Assembly: GCA_050251715.1 (NCBI GenBank)
Contig: JBFWMG010000048.1
Span: 1 to 23,881 of the forward strand
DNA length: 23,881 bases
Source: JBFWMG01 sp050251715
Lineage (GTDB): Bacteria; Desulfobacterota; Desulfovibrionia; Desulfovibrionales; Desulfovibrionaceae
Direction: 5' to 3'
The notes under the pieces are model-generated. The model had not been told where the DNA came from, did not search any database, and saw only the letters and a list, made by a program, of their open reading frames with translations. Positions 1-6,970 of the stretch are shown here, one piece after another; position 1 is the first letter of the stretch, and each line of letters starts with the position of its first letter. The translations under genes and the position numbers were made by a program.

Positions 1-1
1 A

Positions 2-64
2 TGCGGCGAACCCCTCGCCTTACAGGAAGGATGCTTCCACTGCCTGGGCTGCGGCTTCACCTAA
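2..64 (+). CDS. C-terminal end of a zinc-ribbon protein, possibly B12-dependent ribonucleotide reductase (partial)
   Basis: The window opens inside a reading frame that ends at TAA 62-64. The 20 visible residues read CGEPLALQEGCFHCLGCGFT, with the CG...EGC..C..CG spacing of a C-terminal zinc ribbon. From memory, class II (adenosylcobalamin-dependent) ribonucleotide reductases end in a very similar EGCxxCxxCG(Y/F)(S/T) tail, used to re-reduce the active site. The family's usual last residues (K/R-C) are missing here. Other zinc-ribbon proteins could end this way, so the product name is tentative. The coding frame itself is well supported by the Cys pattern. Confidence 0.5.
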   Translation, partial: CGEPLALQEGCFHCLGCGFT

Positions 65-99
65 TGCGGCTAGGGCCGCGTCCTTAATTGTCAAGCCCC

Positions 100-355
100 C
101 TGGGGGAAGGAGAGAGGAAAGAGAAAACCCCTTTTTCGGCGAAAAAAGGGGTTTTCTCTTTCCTCTCTCCTTCCCCCAGACCCCCATCCTCTCTCCTATC
201 TCTTTCCCCAAAAACTGCTGGTTGGGGAGATGGATACGGTTGGGACAAGCACGTTCCCCAGGCGGACTGCTGGCAGGAGGAGGGGGATACAGTTGAGACA
301 GGCGCGGGCCCCAGGCGGGCGGCCTCGTTGTCTGTGGACAAGGGGGCATGGAGGG
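100..355 (+). repeat. Dispersed hairpin repeat, copy 1
   Basis: A perfect 37-bp inverted repeat (arms 100-136 and 143-179, loop 137-142) is followed by a tail containing two imperfect tandem units of about 52 bp. The units start at 215 and 267, each with CTGCTGG and GGATAC(A/G)GTTG. The copy ends near TGTCTGTGGACAAGGG and GCATGGAGGGC (about 355). The same arrangement recurs at 14183-14440 and, inverted and cut by the window edge, at 23735-23881. It codes for nothing obvious and lies 35 bp after a stop codon. From 356 to 440 I see no further feature. Confidence 0.85.
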
Positions 356-444
356 CGGTCCATGGCCGATCCGATTCCGATGCCACGCACACGGCGGCGT
401 CACGCAGGGTTCGCCCCGCATGACGCCATTTTTTTATATTGCGC

Positions 445-467
445 AAAAAGGGGGCGGGGCATCCGCC
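445..467 (-). terminator. Weak candidate terminator after the HD-domain gene
   Basis: Read on the minus strand just after the HD gene stop, GGCGG (463-467) and CCGCC (453-457) can pair, followed by CCC and a run of five T (445-449). The stem is only five pairs, so the call is weak. Confidence 0.3.
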
Positions 468-479
468 GCCGCATGCGAC

Positions 480-1421
480 CTAGACCTCCACGTGCTGGAG
501 GATGCCGCCGCGCCGGAGCTTGGCGCGGTAGTCGTTGCCGTACTGGTTCAGGATGAAGGTCAGGTACTTGATGTTCTTGACGATATATTCCGCGTAGAGT
601 TGCCGGTCCACACCCCACCGCTCCCGGAAGTGGGCGCGCTGATAGTGGTCCACGCCGCCCAGGGTGTTGGAGAGCCGGTTTTTGACCAACTCATTGTAAA
701 AACTGTCCGTCTTGACCAGCAGGTCGTAGGCGGACCGGTATTCCGGCAGCCGCGCCTCGCGAAACTCCATGTAGAGAAGAAGAAGCTTTTCCAGATACAG
801 CCTGTCCGCCATCTGGGCCAGCAGATCCGCCGTGCCCAGCATGCGCCCAAGCTGCCTGTTCTCCTCGGACTCGAAGGGAATCTCCGCGAAATCCAAGGCC
901 AGCATGGTGGCGCTTATGGCGTTGGCGCAAAAGGCTATGTCGCTGTGGGAAAAACCCAACGAACTGAGGTAGCGCTGCACAAAGGTGATGCTGCGCAGTT
1001 CGTGGCCAACGGTATATTTGGCACCCGTGCCGTCGGTGTCGTCCTCGGTCTGGATCAGTCCGGCGTCATGGAACAAGGCGGACACAAGAACCAGATACGC
1101 CTTGCGCGGCGGAAAGCCCGCGCCCTCCACCCGTGAGCCGTGCATGAGCCGCGCCAGGGTCAGGGCCGCGGACGCGGTGTGGCCCAGGTCATGATACGCG
1201 GTGTTTGATGCCCGGTACCCGGGATACGAGCCGCCAAAGAGCCGGACCGTATCGGCAATGGCGCTCTCAAGCAGCGCCATTTCCTCGTGCATGTCCAACA
1301 GCCCGCCGATGTGGCGCAACTCCTGGAGCATCGCTTCCGGCCCGCTCAAGGCGATCAGGTCGTAGACCTTGTACGCGTCCTGCCCCGCCTCGCCCTGTTC
1401 CGGTTGTTGACTCCTTTCCAT
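480..1421 (-). CDS. HD-domain metal-dependent phosphohydrolase
   Basis: The 313-residue protein (start at ATG 1421) carries an HD hydrolase signature. AYHDLGH (His77, Asp78, His81) is followed by ALFHDAG (His118-Asp119) and a downstream GHE (His140), the usual order of metal ligands in HD/PDEase proteins. The first motif resembles the YHN..H of cyclic-nucleotide phosphodiesterases, but the substrate cannot be read from the sequence. The C-terminal 150 residues are helical and unrecognised. It diverges from the K+ channel/cyclic-nucleotide-binding operon, which makes a nucleotide-signalling role attractive; that is inference. The start is uncertain: an in-frame ATG at 1481 is preceded immediately by ten G, and the chosen ATG at 1421 by seven G and AC. 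The frame stays open to 1628. Confidence 0.8.
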   Translation of the reverse strand: MERSQQPEQGEAGQDAYKVYDLIALSGPEAMLQELRHIGGLLDMHEEMALLESAIADTVRLFGGSYPGYRASNTAYHDLGHTASAALTLARLMHGSRVEGAGFPPRKAYLVLVSALFHDAGLIQTEDDTDGTGAKYTVGHELRSITFVQRYLSSLGFSHSDIAFCANAISATMLALDFAEIPFESEENRQLGRMLGTADLLAQMADRLYLEKLLLLYMEFREARLPEYRSAYDLLVKTDSFYNELVKNRLSNTLGGVDHYQRAHFRERWGVDRQLYAEYIVKNIKYLTFILNQYGNDYRAKLRRGGILQHVEV

Positions 1422-1481
1422 GTCCCCCCCGTGAAACCGTATCAAGGGCATAAAGTTAGGCCAAAAATGGTACATTGTCAT

Positions 1482-1491
1482 CCCCCCCCCC
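1482..1491 (-). repeat. Ten-base G tract at the start region of the HD-domain gene
   Basis: Ten consecutive C on the plus strand (G on the coding strand) directly precede an alternative ATG at 1479-1481. A second run of seven (1424-1430) precedes ATG 1419-1421 by two bases. Both lie in the 227-bp divergent region between the HD gene and the channel operon. Long mononucleotide tracts are slippage-prone. Confidence 0.7.
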
Positions 1492-1648
1492 GCGCCCATC
1501 CCCCGCGCCATCGCGTCCGGGTGGATGGCCACGCCCCACAGGTTTTGACTTCCAGGCGTTTTTTCCACACACTGCGGCTGGAGGCACGCCAGACGCGCTT
1601 CTTTTTTCCCCGCGCCTGATGTACACAAGAACCAACCAAGGGGGACGC

Positions 1649-2419
1649 ATGTCCAAGGCCTGGATAAGAGCGAAAATTCCCGAATTCACCCGCGACCTGG
1701 TGCGCGACTTCTGCCTGGTGGCCAAGGAGCTGGAGCTCCGTTTCCGCGATTTTGAGAAGACCGGGCTCATCGAATTCGAGGCGCTGCGCGCGCTGCTGGG
1801 CGAAGAGATGAACAAGGGACTCATGTGGCGTCTCAAGGACACGGCCCACCACCTGTTCCGCAACGATCCCAAAAGCCCGCTGGTGGGGCGCTACCTGGAC
1901 TGGGGTCTGGGCTACATCTTCCATGAAACGTTCAAGCTCAAGGAAGACGCCTACCAGCGCCTCTACTACGCCCCCTGGTTCAAGGATCTGGAAGGGCGGT
2001 GCGACGAGAGCGTGGAGCAGTTCGCGCACGAGCTGTCCCAGGTGCTCCCCCAAACCCGGGAAAGCATTGCCCGCGAAACCGCGCGCATCCGCTTCATCCT
2101 GCGCCAATGCCTGGACATGATTCCCCAGTACCTGTTCCACCACAAGGACAACGAACTGGTGGCCCGCTTCCTGTTCATGCAAAACGACCTGGTGCGCGAG
2201 GTGTTTGGCGAGGCATATGAAAACCTTGTGCACGGCATCTACGGCAACAAGCCGGAGATGCTGCATGTGCTGGCCGCGCGCAGCCTGCGCGAAGGGGGCT
2301 GGATGGCCGAGGCGGAAAGCGCCGTGGGGCTGGCGCTCAAGCGCAACCCGGAGAGCCGCTCCGCCAAGTCGGAAAAGGCGCTGCTGGAGCATGAGCTGCC
2401 CCAAAGAGAGGCACGGTAG
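1649..2419 (+). CDS. Conserved-looking protein of unknown function, first gene of the channel operon
   Basis: The 256-residue protein starts at ATG 1649 behind AAGGGGG; the frame is open further upstream but lacks another good ribosome-binding site. I do not recognise the family. It is rich in charged and aromatic residues, mostly helical in appearance, with no signal peptide or membrane segment. The C-terminal stretch (LHVLAARSLREGGWMAEAESAVGLALKRNPES) looks like a single TPR-type helical pair. The stop is three bases before the start of the K+ channel gene, so the two are almost certainly co-transcribed and probably translationally coupled. A cytoplasmic role linked to the channel is a guess from position only. 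No convincing promoter is visible upstream. Confidence 0.75.
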   Translation: MSKAWIRAKIPEFTRDLVRDFCLVAKELELRFRDFEKTGLIEFEALRALLGEEMNKGLMWRLKDTAHHLFRNDPKSPLVGRYLDWGLGYIFHETFKLKEDAYQRLYYAPWFKDLEGRCDESVEQFAHELSQVLPQTRESIARETARIRFILRQCLDMIPQYLFHHKDNELVARFLFMQNDLVREVFGEAYENLVHGIYGNKPEMLHVLAARSLREGGWMAEAESAVGLALKRNPESRSAKSEKALLEHELPQREAR

Positions 2420-2422
2420 GGC

Positions 2423-3586
2423 ATGGCGCGTGCGCTTGCCGCATGGTTCAAGACCGGGTTCGGCAAACTGGTCATCGGCATCGCGCTCGTCATGGCGTGT
2501 GCAACCTTCGGATTTTATTTCCTCGAACTCAAGCCCAAGGGCGAGGGCAACCTGTTCACCGCCCTGTGGTGGGCCATGGTCACCCTCACCACCGTGGGCT
2601 ATGGCGATTACACGCCCGTCACCGTGCCCGGCCGGCTGCTCGGACTCCTGGTCATGCTCTCCGGCATCGGGCTGTTGTCCACCCTGACCGGTAACCTCGC
2701 CTCGCGGCTCGTGGAGCGCCAGGCCCAAAAACGCAAGGGGCTGCTGCACGTGAAACTGTCTGGACACGTCGTCATTCTGGGCTGGAACTCGTATGCGTCC
2801 ACACTCACGCGCACCTTGTTCAACGTGTTGCCCGGGGCGCGCATCGTACTGGTCAACGACCTGCCGCAAGAGGCGCGCGACGAACTCGCCTTCAAGCTGG
2901 CGCTGGACAACGACGCGGCAAAGGACCGCCTCCATTTCGTGCATGGCAACCCCACGCAGGAAAACGTGGTCACCCGCGCCAACCCGGCCATGGCCAAGAT
3001 GGTCTACATCCTGAGCCAGCAGAACCTGGAGCCCAAGGACGCGGACCAGCAATCCATCTACGCCGCCCTCACCCTGCGCAGCCTGGCGCCCAAGACCCTG
3101 ATCTACGGCGAGGTCATTCTGGAGGAGAACCGGGAACACCTGCTGCGCGCCGGGGTCAACGAGATCCTCATCCGGGGCGAACTGACCGTGCTGCTGCTCG
3201 GCATGATGGGCTCCAACCCCTCGGTATGGCCCTTTTTCCAGGCGCTGGTGGGCCTCAAGGGGCAGGGACAGCTCGATTACCGCCGCCTGACACCGGATGA
3301 ACGCAAGGGATCCTGGCGCGACCTCTTCGCCAGCGCGCGCGACCGCGACGGCGGCCTGCCGCTGGCCCTGTGCCAGGAAAGCCGCAGCCTGTCCCTGCAA
3401 GACAACATGATGGACGAGGGCTCCGCCCTTGACCAGTTCATCCTGGAGCTGTTCGCCGCCTCGGGGCAGCAGGCGTCGCTGGGGCAGCAGGGGCCGCAGG
3501 TGCTGGTCAATCCTCCAGATACGACCCAGTTGGAAGGATACGACGGTATCCTGTTCCTCAAAGCCGGGAAGGTGCTCGATGATTGA
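2423..3586 (+). CDS. Two-TM potassium channel with TrkA-N/RCK regulatory domain
   Basis: This 387-residue inner-membrane protein has the plan of MthK-type channels. TM1 is at about residues 15-35, a pore helix at 45-55, the K+ selectivity filter TTVGYGD at 56-62, and TM2 at 70-92. From about residue 113 a Rossmann-like RCK (TrkA-N) domain begins with GHVVILGWN; its glycine motif is degenerate compared with classic GxGxxG. A C-terminal region of about 150 residues may be a second, diverged RCK or TrkA-C-like part. The gene begins three bases after the upstream stop and overlaps the cyclic-nucleotide-binding gene by eight bases. Opening of the pore is probably set by ligand on the RCK ring and perhaps by the neighbouring CNB protein. 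Channel identity is firm; ligand and gating are unknown. Confidence 0.92.
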   Translation: MARALAAWFKTGFGKLVIGIALVMACATFGFYFLELKPKGEGNLFTALWWAMVTLTTVGYGDYTPVTVPGRLLGLLVMLSGIGLLSTLTGNLASRLVERQAQKRKGLLHVKLSGHVVILGWNSYASTLTRTLFNVLPGARIVLVNDLPQEARDELAFKLALDNDAAKDRLHFVHGNPTQENVVTRANPAMAKMVYILSQQNLEPKDADQQSIYAALTLRSLAPKTLIYGEVILEENREHLLRAGVNEILIRGELTVLLLGMMGSNPSVWPFFQALVGLKGQGQLDYRRLTPDERKGSWRDLFASARDRDGGLPLALCQESRSLSLQDNMMDEGSALDQFILELFAASGQQASLGQQGPQVLVNPPDTTQLEGYDGILFLKAGKVLDD

Positions 3587-4094
3587 TCTGCAATGGCGCA
3601 AGATCGCCCTGTTCTCCGGCTGCTCCGATGCCGACCTGGACATCATCATGCCCATCTTCGAGCTGGCCAGCTATCCGGCGGGTGAGAAAATCATTGTGGA
3701 GGGCGACAGCGGCGACACCATGTTCATCCTGGTCAAGGGCCGGGTGCGCATTACCAAATCCATGATTATCAAGGGCATGAAGCTGCCTCTGGCCGAGCTG
3801 GAAGACCCGCGCAAGGTGCTGGCCACCCTGGATGGCGAGGTCTGCCCCATCTTTGGCGAAATGGCGCTCCTGGACCGCGACACCCGCTCCGCCACGGTGG
3901 AGACCCTGGCGCCCTGCCAATTCCTTATCACCAACCAGGAGCGTTTTTTCGCCATGGTGGGCCAGGAACCCGCCCTGGGCGCGCAGTTGCTCGCCGCCCT
4001 GGGCCGCAGGCTGGCGGCCACCGTGCGCAAGAACAACAGCGAGATCGTCAAGCTGACCACGGCGCTCGCCCTGGCGCTCAGCCGCCAACGCTAG
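3579..4094 (+). CDS. Stand-alone cyclic-nucleotide-binding domain protein
   Basis: The 171-residue protein is essentially one cNMP-binding domain. The beta-roll starts near residue 32, and the phosphate-binding cassette reads FGEMALLDRDTRSATVE, with Glu94 and Arg103 in the positions that bind the ribose and cyclic phosphate in CAP/PKA-type domains. There is an insertion of about 20 residues (63-88) between beta strands. No helix-turn-helix follows, so it is not a CRP-type regulator; the C-terminal 35 residues form one Ala-rich amphipathic helix. ATG 3579 lies inside the end of the channel gene (8-base overlap), indicating translational coupling and suggesting it serves as a separate regulatory subunit of the channel. 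The frame is open upstream but only inside the channel gene. Its stop TAG is part of the CTAG target of a MITE-like insertion. Confidence 0.88.
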   Translation: MIDLQWRKIALFSGCSDADLDIIMPIFELASYPAGEKIIVEGDSGDTMFILVKGRVRITKSMIIKGMKLPLAELEDPRKVLATLDGEVCPIFGEMALLDRDTRSATVETLAPCQFLITNQERFFAMVGQEPALGAQLLAALGRRLAATVRKNNSEIVKLTTALALALSRQR

Positions 4095-4201
4095 GTCCGC
4101 GTCCTCAAAATGAGTGGATACGAATTCTGAGGATAGTGAATTAAAATATATTATTTTTTTCTTGAAGAACATGGTCATGTTTTTCAAGGACGCGACACGA
4201 G
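4091..4201 (+). mobile_element. MITE-like element with CTAG target duplication, copy A
   Basis: A 103-bp AT-rich body (4095-4197) is flanked by CTAG (4091-4094) and CGAG (4198-4201, one change from CTAG). Imperfect terminal inverted repeats share CGCGTCC(T). Inside are two near-palindromes: one around TCCTCA...TGAGGA (4101-4132) and one around CTTGAAGAACATG...CATGTTTTTCAAG (4161-4188). The same element, better conserved, lies at 6969-7078 in opposite genomic orientation. It has no coding capacity. Its left end abuts the TAG stop of the cyclic-nucleotide-binding gene. Confidence 0.7.
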
Positions 4202-4339
4202 GTCCGCCCCCGCCCGGCCGCGCGGGGCATGAACAGGACCGACGGGCAAGACGGACGCAGGGCGGCTCCCGTTGTGAAGACACGGCATGCGCCCTGCGCC
4301 GGGGCGCACCCCCCCCTTTGCCACAAGGAGGCGCACACC

Positions 4340-5134
4340 TTGCCTTGCCGCATTTCTTGCCGCACCGCGCGACCTGCCTCCCGTATCCTGACACATCCCG
4401 TGTGGCGGGTTCTCCGCACGCGTCCGCTGCCGCTGGCCCTGCTGTGCTGCGCGGCGCTGGCCGTGCTGGCCGGGTGCGGCGCCAAGACGCCCGTGCAGCC
4501 AAGCCCCTCCGGCACCGCGTCCGGCACGTACAAGCCCTACACCATCCGGGGCAAGACCTATTACCCGCTCCCCTCGGGCATGGGCTATGTGGAGGAAGGC
4601 GTGGCCTCGTGGTACGGCTCCGGGTTTCATGGCGAGCCAACGGCCAACGGCGAGACCTATGACATGTACGCCCTGACCGCCGCGCACAAGACCCTGCCCA
4701 TGAACACCATGGTGCGGGTGCGCAACCTGGCCACCGGACGCGAGGTCACGGTGCGCATCAACGACCGTGGCCCGTTCGTGCGCGGGCGCATCATCGACCT
4801 GTCCAAGACGGCGGCGCGGGAAATCGGCATTGTCGGCCCCGGTGTGGGGCGGGTGCGGGTGGCGTCGCTTGACGCCGTGCCGGGATATGACGGCACGGAC
4901 ATGGCGGGCAGCTATTGGGTGCAGGTGGGGGCTTTCGCGGTGGAGGCCAATGCGCGCAAGCTATTGGCCACGTTGCGCGCCCAGGGATACGGGGGCAGGG
5001 TGGGGCGCACGCGGGCGGGCGGCAGACAACTGTGGCGCGTCCAGGCGGGCGCGTGGCCCGGCCTGGTCGCGGCGCAGTCTGCACAGGGGAGGCTGGATGC
5101 GCGCTACCCCGGATGCTTTGTTATTGCTGATTGA
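4340..5134 (+). CDS. rlpA: RlpA-like septal ring lytic transglycosylase lipoprotein with SPOR domain
   Basis: Start TTG 4340 is chosen because a strong AAGGAGG (4325-4331) precedes it by eight bases; an in-frame ATG at 4229 has no such site and would add an odd Cys/Pro-rich leader. The 264-residue product has an Arg-rich N-terminus, a hydrophobic stretch and the lipobox VLAGC (Cys46), so it is an outer-membrane lipoprotein candidate. A double-psi beta-barrel follows (VASWYGSGFHGEPTANGE, TAAHKTLP, VRINDRGPF, IDLS), with the conserved Asp and His of RlpA transglycosylases. From about residue 192 (YWVQVGAFAVEANARKLL) a SPOR domain binds denuded glycan at division sites. The last 14 bases overlap the convergent HU-family gene. 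No promoter is obvious; the AT-rich core of the MITE lies 140 bp upstream. Confidence 0.9.
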   Translation: MPCRISCRTARPASRILTHPVWRVLRTRPLPLALLCCAALAVLAGCGAKTPVQPSPSGTASGTYKPYTIRGKTYYPLPSGMGYVEEGVASWYGSGFHGEPTANGETYDMYALTAAHKTLPMNTMVRVRNLATGREVTVRINDRGPFVRGRIIDLSKTAAREIGIVGPGVGRVRVASLDAVPGYDGTDMAGSYWVQVGAFAVEANARKLLATLRAQGYGGRVGRTRAGGRQLWRVQAGAWPGLVAAQSAQGRLDARYPGCFVIAD

Positions 5135-5414
5135 GCTCGGCGCGAAATTTGCGCGACAGCCTGAAAACCACAACCTTGCGCGGGGGCAGGGTGATGGTCT
5201 CATCCGTCTGGGGGTTGCGGCCCTTGCGCGCCTTTTTGTCGTAGGCCTCAAACTTGCCGAAACCACTGATAAGCAGGGCATGGTCCTTCTTGATGGCCAG
5301 CTTCATGATTTTCAGCAGCGATTCCACGATGTTTTTGACCTCAGCCCTGTTTCGATCGGTCTTCTCGTAAATGGCGTCCACAATGTCAGCCTTGGTCAGG
5401 GTCTTGCCGCTCAT
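5121..5414 (-). CDS. HU/IHF-family nucleoid protein
   Basis: The 97-residue protein (ATG 5414, with GGAGG six bases upstream on the minus strand) matches the whole HU/IHF fold: LTKADIVDAIYEKT, LLISGFGKFEAYDKKARKGRNPQT, and PPRKVVVFRLSRKFRAELN. RNP in GRNPQT is the DNA-minor-groove intercalating tip with its conserved proline. The motif wording (GFGKF, GRNPQT) is closer to IHF-alpha-like members than to canonical HU, but in this group the two are hard to tell apart, so I give no symbol. It acts as a DNA-bending dimer on the nucleoid. The 3' end overlaps rlpA tail to tail by 14 bases, so neither gene can have an intergenic terminator. Confidence 0.93.
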   Translation of the reverse strand: MSGKTLTKADIVDAIYEKTDRNRAEVKNIVESLLKIMKLAIKKDHALLISGFGKFEAYDKKARKGRNPQTDETITLPPRKVVVFRLSRKFRAELNQQ

Positions 5415-5804
5415 ACTATTCCTCCAGATGGGTGGGTCGGCAAACCGGCTGTGCGCGGCGGCAAGGGAGCAATCCCGTTCTTGACATCCCGCCCGCAGTC
5501 CAGCAAAACCGACGTCACTTGGATTTGTTAATTATTAAGGCATGTTCCTAACAGACAGACGCCTTCTGCCTCTGCCGCCGCGCCCTCCTTCGCGGGGGCA
5601 AAACGAAACAATACCCAAATGCTACTGATTTATATACATAAAGCAAACCCCTTTAGCAAGGGATTTGAAAGAAAGCACATGGTTAACCGGACACTTTTGC
5701 GGTATGCCGCTGATGGCCGCGAAACACGGGGGGCCGCGCGCGGCGCGAACGTGTCCGCTGCCCCTGAAACACGCAGAACGCCTTAAAAAAAACGAGAATT
5801 TTTC
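5415..5804. other. Divergent intergenic region between the HU-family and radical SAM genes
   Basis: Here lie 390 bp without a gene. GC content drops in 5520-5555 and 5600-5670, where AT-rich stretches (AATTATTAA; TTTATATACATAAA) could hold the promoters of the HU-family gene (leftward) and the radical SAM gene (rightward). I cannot pick a -35/-10 pair with confidence. A TTGACA at 5482-5487 has no matching -10. A short hairpin (CAAACCCCTT/AAGGGATTTG, one mismatch, about 5643-5666) is also visible. Confidence 0.4.
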
Positions 5805-6827
5805 ATGCAGATCTTCACCCACCCGGAGCCGGTGGGGCGCACCCCGCGCCTGCACCCGGTCTTCCTGCCCTTTGCCGGGTGTCCGCAGCGATGCGTGTAC
5901 TGCTCCCAACACGTGCAGACAGGCCAGGCCGCGCAGCCGCTGCAAACGGCCCTGGACGCCCTGGACGCCGCCCTGTCCCGTGCCCTGGGCACGGCGGACG
6001 CGCCGCAACGGGAAGTGGCCTTTTACGGCGGCACGTTCACCGCCTTGCCCGCGCCGTGGCCGCAACGGTTCCTTGCCGTGGCCCAACGTTACAAGGAGGC
6101 CGGACTGGTCAGCCGCGTCCGCTGCTCCACGCGCCCCGACGCGGTGGATGCGGCGGGACTGGCCGCGCTCAAGGCACAGGGGCTCGATATGGTGGAACTG
6201 GGGGTGCAGAGTTTTTCGGATACGGTGCTGGACGCCGCGCAACGGGGGTATGACGCGGCCACCGCCGTGCAAGGGTGCGAGGTGGTGCGCAAGGCCGGGC
6301 TTGGCCTGGGCATTCAGCTGCTGCCGGGCCTGCCCGGCATGCGGTTGCGGGATTTCCGCAACGACATTGCGGCCACCTGCGCCATCCGGCCCGAGGCCGT
6401 GCGCCTCTATCCCTGCGTGGTCATGGAGGGAACCCCCCTGGCGACCCTGTGGCGCCACGGGGCGTACACCCCTTGGCCCCTGGCCAAAACGCAATGCGCC
6501 CTGGCGCAGGGAACCCTGGAGCTGTGGCGGGCGGACTGCCGCGTCATCCGCATGGGCCTGGCGCCGGAACCCAGCCTGCTGCGCCACCTGCTGGCCGGTC
6601 CGTGGCATCCGGCCCTGGGCAGCATGGTGCGCGGCCTGGCCCTTGCCCTGCACATCCGCGGCCAACTCGCCGGACGCTCCGGCCCCGTGCGCGAATTGTT
6701 CTTGCCGCAGCGGCATGCCGGGGAGTTCTGGGGGCACAAAAAAAGCCTTGCGCCTTTCTACGCAAGGCTTGGACTCTCCACGGCCAACGCCCATCCCTGG
6801 GCGCGCCACTTTTTCTGGGTGCGCTGA
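5805..6827 (+). CDS. Radical SAM protein (Elp3/HemN-like fold), function unknown
   Basis: The 340-residue protein has the radical SAM cluster motif in the form CPQRCVYC (residues 26-33), followed by YGGTFTALP, where the GGT/S of the SAM site lies, then VELGVQSFSDTVL and LLPGLPG, typical of the Elp3/oxygen-independent coproporphyrinogen oxidase-like branch. It lacks the acetyltransferase half of Elp3. Substrate is unknown; such stand-alone proteins are often annotated only as radical SAM. ATG 5805 has only a weak GAGAA ahead of it. The last 30 codons run through a perfect 10-bp hairpin that, on the other strand, is a good terminator, so the C-terminal sequence (KKSLAPFYARLG) is partly shaped by that signal. 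Confidence 0.88.
   Translation: MQIFTHPEPVGRTPRLHPVFLPFAGCPQRCVYCSQHVQTGQAAQPLQTALDALDAALSRALGTADAPQREVAFYGGTFTALPAPWPQRFLAVAQRYKEAGLVSRVRCSTRPDAVDAAGLAALKAQGLDMVELGVQSFSDTVLDAAQRGYDAATAVQGCEVVRKAGLGLGIQLLPGLPGMRLRDFRNDIAATCAIRPEAVRLYPCVVMEGTPLATLWRHGAYTPWPLAKTQCALAQGTLELWRADCRVIRMGLAPEPSLLRHLLAGPWHPALGSMVRGLALALHIRGQLAGRSGPVRELFLPQRHAGEFWGHKKSLAPFYARLGLSTANAHPWARHFFWVR
6738..6770 (-). terminator. Rho-independent terminator for ftsEX, inside the radical SAM coding end
   Basis: On the minus strand AAGCCTTGCG (6770-6761) pairs perfectly with CGCAAGGCTT (6752-6743) across an 8-base loop and is followed by seven T (6744-6738). It is the first strong intrinsic terminator downstream of ftsX (stop at 7075) and sits within the convergent radical SAM gene. 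Confidence 0.7.
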
Positions 6828-6878
6828 ACGCCGCCCGTCTCCTGGCTCCCGTCAGGCCGCAAAGGCTAGCGCAGTTAG

Positions 6879-6970
6879 GTCTTGAAACAAGACTCGCCCC
6901 TGAAACAATGTCCCCTTGTTTCAGGGAAATGCACAAGAGCATCTAAACCCTTTCAAGGGTAAAATGCTCT
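6879..6970. repeat. Cluster of three hairpins between convergent genes
   Basis: Three inverted repeats follow one another: GTCTTG/CAAGAC around AAA (6879-6893), a perfect 11-bp stem CCCTGAAACAA/TTGTTTCAGGG with a 7-base loop (6898-6926), and AGAGCAT/ATGCTCT with inner ACCCTT/AAGGGT (6936-6970). The last one runs into the CTAG of the MITE copy. They could act as terminators or mRNA ends for the radical SAM gene; no T run follows any of them on the plus strand. Confidence 0.6.

Noticed and set aside
100..320. CRISPR array suggested by hairpins and tandem units
   Set aside because: Only two degenerate units per copy, no regular spacers and no cas genes in the window.
1478..3655. Minus-strand open frame of about 725 codons over the channel operon
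   Set aside because: Antisense shadow; the plus strand carries the K+ filter TTVGYGD and tightly spaced starts with ribosome-binding sites.
5482..5487. TTGACA as a promoter for the radical SAM gene
   Set aside because: No -10 hexamer at 15-19 bases, and it lies more than 300 bp before the gene.
6840..6930. Possible tRNA or small RNA in the hairpin cluster after the radical SAM gene
   Set aside because: No cloverleaf, T-loop motif or CCA end; stems are simple tandem hairpins.
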